DNA of 37,818 nt from positions 1 through 37,818 of the forward strand of contig NZ_MKXB01000013.1 of assembly GCF_001865245.1 (NCBI RefSeq), given 5' to 3'. Shown one piece after another: positions 15,236-23,165 of this stretch. Source of the DNA: Streptomyces sp. CC53. GTDB lineage: Bacteria; Actinomycetota; Actinomycetes; Streptomycetales; Streptomycetaceae. Position 1 is the stretch's first letter. Each line of letters starts with the position of its first letter. A program made the position numbers and the translations under genes. The notes beneath the pieces were generated by a model. That model did no database searches. It saw nothing but the letters and a program-made list of their open reading frames with translations, and was not told where the DNA came from.

Positions 15236-16507
15236 ATGACCGGTACCGGCAGGCGACGTATCCCCACCTCTGTCACGTCCGCGGCCGCGGCGACCCTCGC
15301 GCTCGTCATGGCCTCCCTCCTCACCGGCTGCGGTGCACTCCCTGGAGCCACGGGGGGCTCCAGGGAGCCGCTCACGGTGATGACCTGGGCCCCCGACAGC
15401 ACCAAGGCCACCAACATGCCCGGCATGCCCGCCATGGCCGAGGCGTACGGCCGCTGGATCAACGAACAGGGCGGCATCAACGGGCACGAGCTGCGTGTGC
15501 TCACCTGCAACGAAGGAAACTCCGCCGCCGGCGCCGCCGCGTGCGCCCGCGAGGCGGTGAAGGAAGGCGCGGTGGCCGTCGTCGGATCGTACAGCCAGCA
15601 CGGCCGCGCCTTCATGGCCATCCTGGAGGCGGCGAACATCCCCTACATCGGCGGCTACGGCCTGTCCGACGAGGAGTTCACCAGCCACCTCTCCTACCCC
15701 GTCAACGGCGGTCAGATCGCCCTCCTCGCCGGGAACGGCATGCAGCTCGCCGACTCCTGCGAACGGGTCTCCCTCGTCCGGCCCGACACCGTGGCCGGCG
15801 ACGCACTGCCGCCCCTCCTCAACTCGGGTCTCGCACAGGGCAGTCACCAGCGGGCCATCGACATCCCGGCCGCCGACGACGCCGGCGAGTACGCCGCGGT
15901 CGCGCACCGCTCCCGCAGCCGGGCCGGCGACGAGGGCGGCTGCGTCACGGCCGCCCTCGGCGAGCGCACGGCGCACTTCTTCGACTCCTTCCGGCGGCTC
16001 CCGTCGGACGGCCGGGAAGTGCGGGTCTCCTCCGTGCTGGGCAGCGTCGACCAGCTGCTCGTCGACCGTACGGGCGGCGCCTCCGGCCCCTTCGAGGGCG
16101 CCTACATCACCGGCTGGTACCCCGACGCGGGCGACCCGCGCTGGGACCCGATGAAGGAGGTCATCCAGCAGCACGCCTTCGGCGACAACCGCATCGACCC
16201 GGCGGACGCCGGCGTCCAGACCACGTGGATCGCCTACACGGTGCTGCGCAAGGCCGTGGAGGCCCTGGGCGACGACGAGGTCACCGCGGGCAGGGTCGCG
16301 CTCGCCCTGGACCGCGGCCTGCGGGTGAACACCGGCGGCCTCACCCCGGACCTGCGCTGGCGCTACGAGGACATGCTGGGCACCCCCGGCTACCCGCGGA
16401 TCGTGAACCCCGAGGTGACCTTCCAGGTGGTGCGCAAGGGCCGCCTCGTGGCGCAGAAGTCCGGCTTCGTCGACGTCGGCCGGACCCTGCTGGGCGCCCG
16501 CTCCTGA
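15236..16507 (+). CDS. Solute-binding lipoprotein, periplasmic-binding-protein type 1 (Leu/Ile/Val-like)
   Basis: About 423 residues. A Sec/lipoprotein signal is clear: basic RRR, hydrophobic AAATLALVMASLL, and the lipobox LLTGC with the lipidated Cys at residue 32. The mature part has the branched-chain amino-acid-binding-protein fold: NEQGGINGHELRV near residue 80, GAVAVVGSYSQ near 120, and GAYITGWYPDAGDPRW in the C-terminal lobe. No permease or ATPase genes lie next to it, so it may feed a remote ABC transporter or act as a receptor. GTG at 15230 and ATG at 15236 both fit the GGAAG ribosome site; ATG is used. A strong hairpin follows the stop. Confidence 0.86.
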   Translation: MTGTGRRRIPTSVTSAAAATLALVMASLLTGCGALPGATGGSREPLTVMTWAPDSTKATNMPGMPAMAEAYGRWINEQGGINGHELRVLTCNEGNSAAGAAACAREAVKEGAVAVVGSYSQHGRAFMAILEAANIPYIGGYGLSDEEFTSHLSYPVNGGQIALLAGNGMQLADSCERVSLVRPDTVAGDALPPLLNSGLAQGSHQRAIDIPAADDAGEYAAVAHRSRSRAGDEGGCVTAALGERTAHFFDSFRRLPSDGREVRVSSVLGSVDQLLVDRTGGASGPFEGAYITGWYPDAGDPRWDPMKEVIQQHAFGDNRIDPADAGVQTTWIAYTVLRKAVEALGDDEVTAGRVALALDRGLRVNTGGLTPDLRWRYEDMLGTPGYPRIVNPEVTFQVVRKGRLVAQKSGFVDVGRTLLGARS

Positions 16508-16512
16508 CCCGC

Positions 16513-16541
16513 TCGCGGTCCCGGGCGGACCGGGACCGCGA
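16513..16541. terminator. Bidirectional terminator between converging genes
   Basis: A perfect 12-bp stem (16513-16524 and 16530-16541) with a GCGGA loop lies 5 bp past the lipoprotein gene stop and 9 bp before the end of the leftward Pro/Gln-rich gene. It can serve both strands. Confidence 0.75.
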
Positions 16542-16549
16542 CGGGCCGC

Positions 16550-18034
16550 CTACAGCTGGGTGGGCTGCCGCTTCGTCAGGCCGTACGTCTCGGCGATGCC
16601 GTTCCAGAGACGTGCGGCCTTCTGCTTGGCCGCGGTGGCCTCACCGCTCGAACGGGACGCCTGCGCGGTGTGCTTGGTGCGCTGCGCCTCGCCGTCCTTG
16701 CAGTACTTCGGCTTCTTCACCTGCACGGCCCAGGCCGCGTAGTGGTCGTCGGCGGTCGCCGACGCCTGCCACGCCTCGGTGAGCGACGTGCCCAGCGCAG
16801 CGTGGTCCGGCAGCTTGTCGATCTCGATGGCCTTGAGCCGCGTCACCAGCTCACGGCGCTGGGCGGCTGCGGCCTTCAGGTCGGCGGCCGCCCGGTCGAG
16901 GTCCTTGCACTGCTTGATCTTCTCCACGGAGCTGATCACCGAGGCGCGGCTGGCCCCGCTGTCGGCGAGCAGCTTGTCCAGCTCCCCGGCCTGCTTCTCC
17001 GCCGGGTCGACGGGCTTCTCGGACGGGGAGGGCCCGGCGGAGGGGGCCGTCTCCGGGGCGGACGCGGCGGCCGACACGGCGGCGCCCGCGTTGCCGGTCC
17101 TGTCGTCGGTGTCACCGCCGCTCATCAGGGCGCCCGCGCCGAGGCCGATGACGGCGCAGCCGACGACGACCGCCGCGCCGAGCGCCAGCTTCGAGGAGCG
17201 GCGGCGCGGCTCGGGTCCCTCGTCGTAGGCGTCGGCGTGCTCCCCGTACGGGGCGTGCTGCTGCCTGCCGTACGGCTGCTGCCCGTAGCCCTGCTGCGGG
17301 GCGGCCGGGGGCAGGCCGGAGTCGAAGCGCGGGATCTGCTGCGTGGCGCCCGGCGCGTCGTCGCGGAAGAGGTTGTCGAACTCCGCCGGAGGCCCGGGGG
17401 GCCCGGTGTGTCCGGTGACGGGCGGTATGTACTGGGTGGCCTCGGCGTCCGGGCCCCCGGGCGGCGGCTGTGGAGGCCGGCCGGCCTGCGGGGGCCGGTG
17501 GGACCGGCCGGGCTGCGGCGAGCGGTGCCTGGCCGCGTAGCCCGTACCGAGGACCTGGGTGGACTCGGCCGGGCTCTCCGGCGGCGCCGGCGGGACCGCC
17601 CGCAGGTACTGCGTGGCGGGGTCCCCGCCATCCTCCGGCTGCTGCGGCGGCGCCTGGTGCTGCTGCGGCTGGTACGGCTGAGGCTGATGCTGCGGAGGCC
17701 GGCCCTGATGCTGCTGGGGCGGCTGGTACGGCTGTGGCGATTGCTGCGGAGACTGGCCCGGAGGATTCTGAGGCGATTGCTGCGGAGGCCGGCCCGGAGG
17801 TTGCTGAGGCGGATGCGGAGGCTGGCCCTGGTGCTGCTGCGGCTGGTGGGCCTGATAGGGCGGCTGATGCTGCTCCGCATGCTGCTGCGGCTGGTACTGC
17901 TGCTGGTGCGGGGGCTGCTCCTGCGGCTGAGGAGTCCCGTACGGCCCGGGTTGCTGCGGGGGCGGCGGCCCCCAGGGCTGGCCGGGGGGCTGACCCCACG
18001 TCTGGCCCTCCTGGCCATGTCCGCTCTGCGTCAC
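16550..18034 (-). CDS. Pro/Gln-rich single-pass membrane protein, function unknown
   Basis: 494 residues. Residues 1-280 are low complexity and rich in Pro, Gln and His (repeats such as QPYQPQQH and GQPPHPPQ), surely disordered. A single membrane helix lies at about residues 283-304 (LALGAAVVVGCAVIGLGAGALM), preceded by RRRSSK, so the N-terminal tail is cytoplasmic. An Ala/Ser/Pro linker follows, and then a helical extracellular domain of about 150 residues with two cysteines (about 376 and 445) that could pair. TQYL, TQQI and TQVL motifs in the cytoplasmic tail could be kinase or FHA targets, but that is a guess. GTG at 18034 has AGGAG 6 nt upstream. The gene follows the regulator gene (18159-19541) in the same direction, with a 125-bp gap. 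Confidence 0.82.
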   Translation of the reverse strand: MTQSGHGQEGQTWGQPPGQPWGPPPPQQPGPYGTPQPQEQPPHQQQYQPQQHAEQHQPPYQAHQPQQHQGQPPHPPQQPPGRPPQQSPQNPPGQSPQQSPQPYQPPQQHQGRPPQHQPQPYQPQQHQAPPQQPEDGGDPATQYLRAVPPAPPESPAESTQVLGTGYAARHRSPQPGRSHRPPQAGRPPQPPPGGPDAEATQYIPPVTGHTGPPGPPAEFDNLFRDDAPGATQQIPRFDSGLPPAAPQQGYGQQPYGRQQHAPYGEHADAYDEGPEPRRRSSKLALGAAVVVGCAVIGLGAGALMSGGDTDDRTGNAGAAVSAAASAPETAPSAGPSPSEKPVDPAEKQAGELDKLLADSGASRASVISSVEKIKQCKDLDRAAADLKAAAAQRRELVTRLKAIEIDKLPDHAALGTSLTEAWQASATADDHYAAWAVQVKKPKYCKDGEAQRTKHTAQASRSSGEATAAKQKAARLWNGIAETYGLTKRQPTQL

Positions 18035-18158
18035 CGGGACTCCTACGTGTGAACCTACGGAAGCGTCGGCTCACGCTACCGGGTGTATCGCCGCCCCCGC
18101 ACACAGGTGTGTCACGTACCACGGCGAACCGGTCCAACCCGCCCCGCCGGGGCTCCCG

Positions 18159-19541
18159 TTACACCGGCTGCGCCTCCATCCGGGCCGCGAAGTCCCGCAC
18201 CGCGGGCTCGTCCCCGTACGGTTCGAGCCGGTGCCGCAGGTCGTCCAGGTACTCCGCGCCCCGCGACGACCGCACCCCCGCCAGCAGCTCCGCCGCCCGG
18301 GTCCCCGTGTGGCACGCCTGCTCCACCTCGCGCTGCTGGACCTGCGCCGCGGCCAGCAGCAGCATGCCGATCGCCCGTCGCCGCGCCCGCCCCTCCGGAT
18401 GCCCGTCCAGGGCGTCCCCGGCCGCCCGCGCCGCGGCCTGCGCCTGGCCCAGGTCCCGGTGGCAGTGGGCCAGCTCGTCGGCCAGGTACGCGTGGTCGAA
18501 GTGCGCGATCCACACAGGGTCGTCACCCGCCTCCGGGTCCGCCCGGTCCAAGGCGGCCGCCGCCCGCCCCGCCACGTCCTGGCAGGCGCGCGCGTCGCCC
18601 AGCAGGGCGTGGCCGCGGGCCTCGGCGGCAAGGAACATCGCCTGCGCCCGGGGGGTGGCGTGTCCGCGGGCGCCCTCCTGCGCGGCCCGCGCCAACTGGG
18701 CGATCTCCCGCGGGTTGCCGAGCTGCGCGGCGAGGTGGCTCATGGACGCGGCGAGCACGTAGCCGCCGTACGCCCGGTCGCCCGCGGCCTGGGCGAGGCG
18801 CAGCGCCTGGATGTAGTACCGCTGCGCCAGGCCCGGTTGGCCCGTGTCGACCGCCATGTACCCGGCGAGCTCGGTCAGCCGGGCCACGGCCGCGAAGAGC
18901 TGGCGCCCGACGGCGTCCCGGTAGGACCCGGCGAGCATCCCCGACACCACGCTGTTGAGGTAGTGGACCACCACGGGTCGCACGTGGCCGCTGCCGAACC
19001 GGTGGTCGAGCTCCACGAGCGCGTCGGTCATGGCCTGCACGGCCCGCACGTCCGAAAGCCCCACGCGGGCACCGGCGTTCCGGGCCACGGACGCGTCGGG
19101 GGCGGTGATCAGCCAGTCGCGGCTGGGTTCGACGAGCGCGGACGCGGCCACGGCGGAGCCGGACAGGAAGTCCCGGCGCCCCACGTCGCTGCGCCACAGC
19201 TCGCAGACCTGCTCGACGGCGCCCAGCACGGTCGGCGAGAACTGCAGGCCCACCCCGCCGGCCAGGTTCTTGCCGTTCGCCATGCCGATCTCGTCGATGG
19301 TGACGGTCCGGCCGAGCTTGCGGCCCAGAGCCTCGGCGATGATCCCGGGCGCGCGGCCCCGCGGTTGCTGTCCGCGCAGCCAGCGCGCCACCGAGGTCTT
19401 GTCGTACCGCAGGTCCAGCCCGCGTTCCGATCCCACCATGTTGACGCGGCGGGCGAGCCCGGCGTTGGAGCACCCTGCTTCCTGGATGAGAGCCTGCAGC
19501 CGTTCGTTCGGCTGACGGGCTACGAGCGGCCTCGCTGCCAT
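18159..19541 (-). CDS. XRE-type helix-turn-helix regulator with TPR-like C-terminal domain
   Basis: A 460-residue protein of a type conserved in Streptomyces (NsdA-like developmental regulators are similar in plan). Residues of about 10-75 hold a helix-turn-helix (LQALIQEAGCSNAGLARRVN, then DKTSVARWLRGQQPRG). The rest is helical and TPR-like, with LARLTELAGYMAVDTGQPG-type repeats (from about residue 220) that usually mediate protein contact or dimerisation. AGGGGG lies 6 nt before ATG at 19541. The operator-rich spacer at 19542-19859 separates it from a divergent primase/polymerase-like gene, so it probably controls its own gene and that neighbour. A sensed ligand is not apparent. Confidence 0.85.
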   Translation of the reverse strand: MAARPLVARQPNERLQALIQEAGCSNAGLARRVNMVGSERGLDLRYDKTSVARWLRGQQPRGRAPGIIAEALGRKLGRTVTIDEIGMANGKNLAGGVGLQFSPTVLGAVEQVCELWRSDVGRRDFLSGSAVAASALVEPSRDWLITAPDASVARNAGARVGLSDVRAVQAMTDALVELDHRFGSGHVRPVVVHYLNSVVSGMLAGSYRDAVGRQLFAAVARLTELAGYMAVDTGQPGLAQRYYIQALRLAQAAGDRAYGGYVLAASMSHLAAQLGNPREIAQLARAAQEGARGHATPRAQAMFLAAEARGHALLGDARACQDVAGRAAAALDRADPEAGDDPVWIAHFDHAYLADELAHCHRDLGQAQAAARAAGDALDGHPEGRARRRAIGMLLLAAAQVQQREVEQACHTGTRAAELLAGVRSSRGAEYLDDLRHRLEPYGDEPAVRDFAARMEAQPV

Positions 19542-19637
19542 GACTACCCCCTGTGGTGCCGGTGGCGATCAGTCGGTCGATCACTGCCCGGCTGATGTCC
19601 GGAGAATGCAGAACTTGGCGCTGTCATACCAAAGCAT

Positions 19638-19684
19638 CGGTATTGCCGGGCAATACGGTGCAATACCGGGAGACGCCCGTATTG
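19638..19684. promoter_or_regulatory. Cluster of four CAATAC-type operator half-sites
   Basis: CGGTATTGC (19638-19646), GCAATACGG (19650-19658), GCAATACCGG (19660-19669) and CCCGTATTG (19676-19684) are four copies of one half-site, (G)CAATACSGG, on alternating strands. They form two palindromic pairs; the first has the perfect 15-bp core TATTGCC-G-GGCAATA at 19641-19655. The cluster lies about 100 bp upstream of the XRE gene and about 175 bp upstream of the primase/polymerase gene. GATGCATC also occurs twice, at 19696 and 19796, exactly 100 bp apart. Confidence 0.65.
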
Positions 19685-19859
19685 ACGTGTGGTCGGATGC
19701 ATCGGCCCCCTTCCCCGACGGTGGCTACCCGCCCGCGGCTCCCGCCGCCCGTGCGCGCCCCCGGACATGCACCCATGCGCCCCACATGCCGAATCGATGC
19801 ATCCCGCCCTTCGGCTTTGCGCCCCGTAACCCCCGTGGGGGTGCGGAGTTGTGCTGACC
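19685..19859. other. Rest of the divergent spacer upstream of the primase/polymerase-like gene
   Basis: Rich in ATGC words, with several copies of CATGC between 19775 and 19800. GCGGAG at 19843-19848 is a possible ribosome site. No clear -10/-35 pair was found for the rightward gene. With the operator cluster, the whole spacer is about 318 bp. Confidence 0.35.
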
Positions 19860-20537
19860 GTGGAAGAGACCATCGGAGTCACGGACGCCGCACCGATCCC
19901 GAAGCAGCGCGGGGATCAGCTGCTGGACAGCGCCGTGCGGTATGCGGAAGAGCGGCACTGGGACGTGTTTCCCGGTACGTGGTTGGAGGCGGTCGAGGGC
20001 CGGGAGCACTGCTCGTGCGGTGACGCGGCCTGCCCCGCGCCGGGTGCGCACCCGGCGCGTCCGGACTGGGCGACGCAGGCGACGGGCAGCGCGGTCGCGG
20101 CCCGCAGGCTGTGGGGGAAGCATCCGAGGGCCTCGATCCTGCTGCCGACGGGGCGGACCTTCGACGTGCTCGACGTGCCGGAGTCGGCGGGCTTCCTCGC
20201 GCTGGCCCGGATGGAGCGGATGGAACTGACGCTCGGCCCGGTGCTGTGCACCCCGGACCGGCGGGTGCAGTTCTTCGTGTTGCCGGGCGCCACTGCGAAG
20301 GCGGCGGACCTGGTGCGGAAGTTGGGCTGGTCGCCGACCGGGATCGACCTCGTCGCGAAGGGCGAGGGCCACTACGTGGCCGCGCCGCCGACCCGGGTGG
20401 GCGGCCAGGGCGCGGTGCAGTGGGCGCGGCGGCCCACGCCGGCGAACCGCTGGCTGCCGGACGCGGAGGAGCTGATCAGCCCGCTGGCGTACGCATGCGG
20501 CAGGGAGGCGGCCGCGGCCCGGTCCCGGCAGGGCTGA
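19860..20537 (+). CDS. Bifunctional DNA primase/polymerase N-terminal domain protein (chromosomal, single domain)
   Basis: About 225 residues, limited to the primase/polymerase (prim-pol) fold that usually sits at the N terminus of plasmid and phage replication proteins. AVRYAEERHWDVFPGTWLE opens the domain and a CSCGDAACPAPGAHPA segment has the Cys/His pattern typical of this family (C-x-C-x4-C). The expected catalytic acid motif corresponds to TFDVLDVPESAGF, where a usual second Asp is replaced by Pro, so activity is doubtful. No helicase domain follows. GTG at 19860 (VEETIG...) is used; GTG at 19851 is an alternative 3 codons upstream. It is divergent from the XRE regulator. It is more likely a conserved host protein than a mobile-element relic. 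Confidence 0.78.
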   Translation: MEETIGVTDAAPIPKQRGDQLLDSAVRYAEERHWDVFPGTWLEAVEGREHCSCGDAACPAPGAHPARPDWATQATGSAVAARRLWGKHPRASILLPTGRTFDVLDVPESAGFLALARMERMELTLGPVLCTPDRRVQFFVLPGATAKAADLVRKLGWSPTGIDLVAKGEGHYVAAPPTRVGGQGAVQWARRPTPANRWLPDAEELISPLAYACGREAAAARSRQG

Positions 20538-20586
20538 CCCCCGGCAACCGCGACCGCCGAAGACTGCCGGGTGATCCACCCGTGAG

Positions 20587-20608
20587 CGTACCCGTCGGTA
20601 CGTAAGCT
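20587..20608 (+). promoter_or_regulatory. Promoter/operator of the ABC exporter operon
   Basis: The inverted repeat CGTACC-CGTC-GGTACG (20587-20602) sits directly upstream of and touches a -10-like TAAGCT (20603-20608). A -35 is not obvious. The ABC ATPase ATG is about 50 bp downstream with GCGAGGGG as ribosome site. Confidence 0.45.
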
Positions 20609-20660
20609 GGCCCCCGTTCACGTAGACGCACGGCGACGGGGAAAGCGAGGGGCACCGACC

Positions 20661-21476
20661 ATGCCCGAGCATCAGAGTGAAGACATGGCGGGTGGAGCGC
20701 CGGAGGCGGCGCCGCCCGCCGTCCGCGTGGAGGGGCTCTGGAAGCGCTTCGGCACACAGGTCGCCGTCGCCGGAGTGGACCTGACACTGCCCGCGGGCCG
20801 GTTCGTCGGCCTGGTGGGCCCCAACGGCGCCGGCAAGACCACCACCCTCTCCATGATCACCGGCCTGCTCCGCCCCGACCAGGGCCGCATCGAGGTCGCC
20901 GGCCACGACGTCTGGCGGGACCCGGCGGCGGTGAAGGCCAGGATCGGTGTCCTGCCGGAGGGGCTGCGGCTCTTCGAGCGGCTGTCGGGCCGCGAGCTCC
21001 TCGCGTACACGGGCCGGCTGCGGGGCCTGCCCGGCGCCGAGGTCGACAAGCGCGCGGCGCAGCTGCTGGACGTCCTGGACCTGGCCGGGTCCCAGCACAA
21101 GCTGGTCATCGACTACTCGACCGGCATGCGCAAGAAGATCGGCCTGGCGGCGGCGCTGCTGCACAACCCGGACGTGCTGTTCCTGGACGAGCCGTTCGAA
21201 GGCGTCGACCCGGTGTCGGCGCAGACCATCCGCGGTGTCCTGGAGCGCTACACGTCGTCCGGGGCCACGGTGGTCTTCTCCAGCCACGTGATGGAGCTGG
21301 TGGAGTCGCTGTGCGACTGGGTGGCGGTGATGGCGGCGGGCACGATCCGCGCGCACGGCCCCCTCGCGGAGGTCCGGGGCGACGCCCCGACGCTCCAGCG
21401 GCGGTTCCTGGAGCTGGTCGGCGCCGAGGGCCGGGACGCGGGCGCGTCGCTGGACTGGCTGGGAGGTGCGCGATGA
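20661..21476 (+). CDS. ABC transporter ATP-binding protein
   Basis: A 271-residue ATPase subunit of an ABC-2-like exporter. Walker A is GPNGAGKTT (residues 53-61), the signature is YSTGMRKK (about residue 155), and Walker B with the catalytic Glu is VLFLDEPFEG. The switch His is in FSSHVMELVE. A short Asp/Glu/Pro-rich N-terminal extension precedes the domain. The ATG at 20661 fits the GAGGGG site. Its stop overlaps the permease start by 4 bp, so the two are coupled. The YSTGM signature and the ABC-2-type permease point to export rather than import, but the substrate is unknown. Confidence 0.95.
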   Translation: MPEHQSEDMAGGAPEAAPPAVRVEGLWKRFGTQVAVAGVDLTLPAGRFVGLVGPNGAGKTTTLSMITGLLRPDQGRIEVAGHDVWRDPAAVKARIGVLPEGLRLFERLSGRELLAYTGRLRGLPGAEVDKRAAQLLDVLDLAGSQHKLVIDYSTGMRKKIGLAAALLHNPDVLFLDEPFEGVDPVSAQTIRGVLERYTSSGATVVFSSHVMELVESLCDWVAVMAAGTIRAHGPLAEVRGDAPTLQRRFLELVGAEGRDAGASLDWLGGAR

Positions 21477-23110
21477 GCACGCGGACGCCGGCCGCCGCCC
21501 CGAGCCCGTCGCCCCCCGCCCCGTCGCTCACCTCGACCCTGGTGCGCCTCAAGCTGTCCCTGCTGCGCAACGGGCTGCGCCAGTCGTCGGGCAGGACGGC
21601 GGCCTTCGTCGTCTCCGTGGTGTTCGCGGTGCTGTTCGCGGCGGCGCAGCTGCTCGGTCTGCTGCTGCTGCGCGGTACGGACGCCGCGGCGACGGTCGCC
21701 GTGCTGTCCCTGGCCGTGCTGGGGCTGGGGTGGGCGGTGATGCCGCTGTTCTTCCCGAGCGGTGACGAGACGCTGGACCCGACGCGGCTGGTGATGCTGC
21801 CGCTGCGGGCGGCGCCGCTGGTACGGGGGCTGCTGGTCGCCTCCCTGGTGGGGGTCGGGCCGCTGTTCACGCTCTGCGTCGCGGTGGGCGCCGGCCTGTC
21901 GGTGGCGCGGGGCGCGGGCGCGGTGGCGCTGGCCGGGCCGGCCGTGCTCGTCGCGCTGCTGGTGTGCGTGGCGCTGGCGCGGGCTGTGGCCGCGGCCAAC
22001 ATCCGGCTGCTGACGTCCCGCAAGGGCCGGGACCTGGCGCTGCTGAGCGGCCTCGTGGTCGCGGTGGGCATCCAGGTGGTGAACTTCGGCGCGCAGCGGC
22101 TGGGCGCGGCGGGCACGGGCCTCGCCCCGCTGGAGCCCGCGGCGGCCGTGGCGCGGTGGGTGCCGCCGGCGTCGGCGGTGGCCGCCGTGGACTCGGCGAG
22201 CCGCGGCGCGTGGGCCGAGGCCGTGGCGCAGCTGCTGCTGTCGGTCGCGGCGCTGGGGCTGCTGCTCGTGTGGTGGCAGCGGAGCCTGACGAAGCTCATG
22301 ACCGCCCCGGACGCGTCGACGCTCGCGGCGGCCGGGGGCGGTGCGGCGAAGCGGAGCGGCGGGCGGGGCGCCGGTCTGTGGCCGGAGGGCCGTACGGGCG
22401 CGGTGGTGCAGCGCACGCTGCGGTACGCCTGGCGGGACCCGAAGACGAAGTCGGCGTGGGTGACGTCGCTGGTGCTCGGGCTGATCATCCCGCTGTTCAA
22501 CGCCGTGCAGGGAGTGGGCACGATCTACTGGGCGTGCTTCGGCGTGGCGATGCTCGGGTTCCTGATGTTCAACCAGTTCGGTCAGGACACGTCGGCGTTC
22601 TGGATGGTCGCCCTGACCATCTCCTCGCCCCGCGACGCGTACGAGGAGCTGCGGGCGCGGGCGCTCGCGCTGCTGCTGGTGAGCCTTCCGTACGTGACGC
22701 TGGTGACGGGGGTGATGGCGGCGGTGCTGGGCGACTGGGAGGCGCTGCCGGGCGCGCTCGGCCTGTCGTACGGGCTGCTGGGGTCTCTGGTGGCGCTGGG
22801 GGCGCTCAGCTCGGCGTTCTTCCCGTACTCGATCCCGCAGGACAGCGCGTACAAGAACGTGGCGCCGGGGCAGGGCGCCCTGGCGTGGCTGTCGATGGGT
22901 GCCGCCTTCGTCGGCATGACGCTGCTGACGGCGCCCGTGGCGGGCCTCCAGGCGTGGTCCGTCCTGTCCGGTCGGCCGTCGCTGGGGTGGCTCGTGCTGG
23001 TCGTGGGTGCCGTGTGGGGCGCGCTGCTGGCGTGGGCGGGCCTGCGGTGGTCCGCGACCCGCACGGCGGCCCGGCTGCCCGAGATCCTGACCGCCGTCAG
23101 CAAGGCCTGA
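21473..23110 (+). CDS. ABC transporter permease (multi-pass membrane protein)
   Basis: A 545-residue membrane protein with about 12 hydrophobic segments, e.g. FVVSVVFAVLFAAAQLLGLL (near residue 48), AVAVGAGLS and VLVALLVCVALA regions in the first half, and LVLGLIIPLFNAV with a group of C-terminal helices in the second half. It begins with a Pro/Ser/Ala-rich tail (MSTRTPAAAPSPSP). A basic/Gly linker (around GGGAAKRSGGRGAG) separates two roughly equal halves, so it may be an internal duplication with all the transmembrane capacity in one chain. ATGA overlap with the ATPase gene shows operon partnership. A terminator follows the stop. The substrate cannot be inferred. Confidence 0.9.
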   Translation: MSTRTPAAAPSPSPPAPSLTSTLVRLKLSLLRNGLRQSSGRTAAFVVSVVFAVLFAAAQLLGLLLLRGTDAAATVAVLSLAVLGLGWAVMPLFFPSGDETLDPTRLVMLPLRAAPLVRGLLVASLVGVGPLFTLCVAVGAGLSVARGAGAVALAGPAVLVALLVCVALARAVAAANIRLLTSRKGRDLALLSGLVVAVGIQVVNFGAQRLGAAGTGLAPLEPAAAVARWVPPASAVAAVDSASRGAWAEAVAQLLLSVAALGLLLVWWQRSLTKLMTAPDASTLAAAGGGAAKRSGGRGAGLWPEGRTGAVVQRTLRYAWRDPKTKSAWVTSLVLGLIIPLFNAVQGVGTIYWACFGVAMLGFLMFNQFGQDTSAFWMVALTISSPRDAYEELRARALALLLVSLPYVTLVTGVMAAVLGDWEALPGALGLSYGLLGSLVALGALSSAFFPYSIPQDSAYKNVAPGQGALAWLSMGAAFVGMTLLTAPVAGLQAWSVLSGRPSLGWLVLVVGAVWGALLAWAGLRWSATRTAARLPEILTAVSKA

Positions 23111-23118
23111 CGCCACCG

Positions 23119-23155
23119 CCCGGTCCGCCCGCCCCGTGCCGGGCGGCGGACCGGG
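23119..23155. terminator. Bidirectional terminator between the ABC operon and the hydrolase
   Basis: An 11-bp perfect inverted repeat (CCCGGTCCGCC and its complement, 23119-23129 and 23145-23155) with a 15-nt GC-rich loop lies between two converging genes, 9 bp and 11 bp from their stops. Confidence 0.65.
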
Positions 23156-23165
23156 GCGAGGGGCC

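Noticed and set aside
17639..17920. Possible CRISPR or tandem DNA array in the Gln/Pro-rich gene
   Set aside because: The repeats are short, irregular and explained by a low-complexity coding sequence; no uniform repeat and spacer lengths.
16670..18052. Leu/Arg-rich frame opposite the Pro/Gln-rich gene
   Set aside because: It is the complement of CAG/CCG-type Gln and Pro codons; the leftward frame has a good ribosome site and a membrane segment.
21248..23116. Very long frame opposite the ABC permease
   Set aside because: It is Arg/His/Gln-rich shadow coding; the permease frame is hydrophobic and coupled to the ATPase gene.
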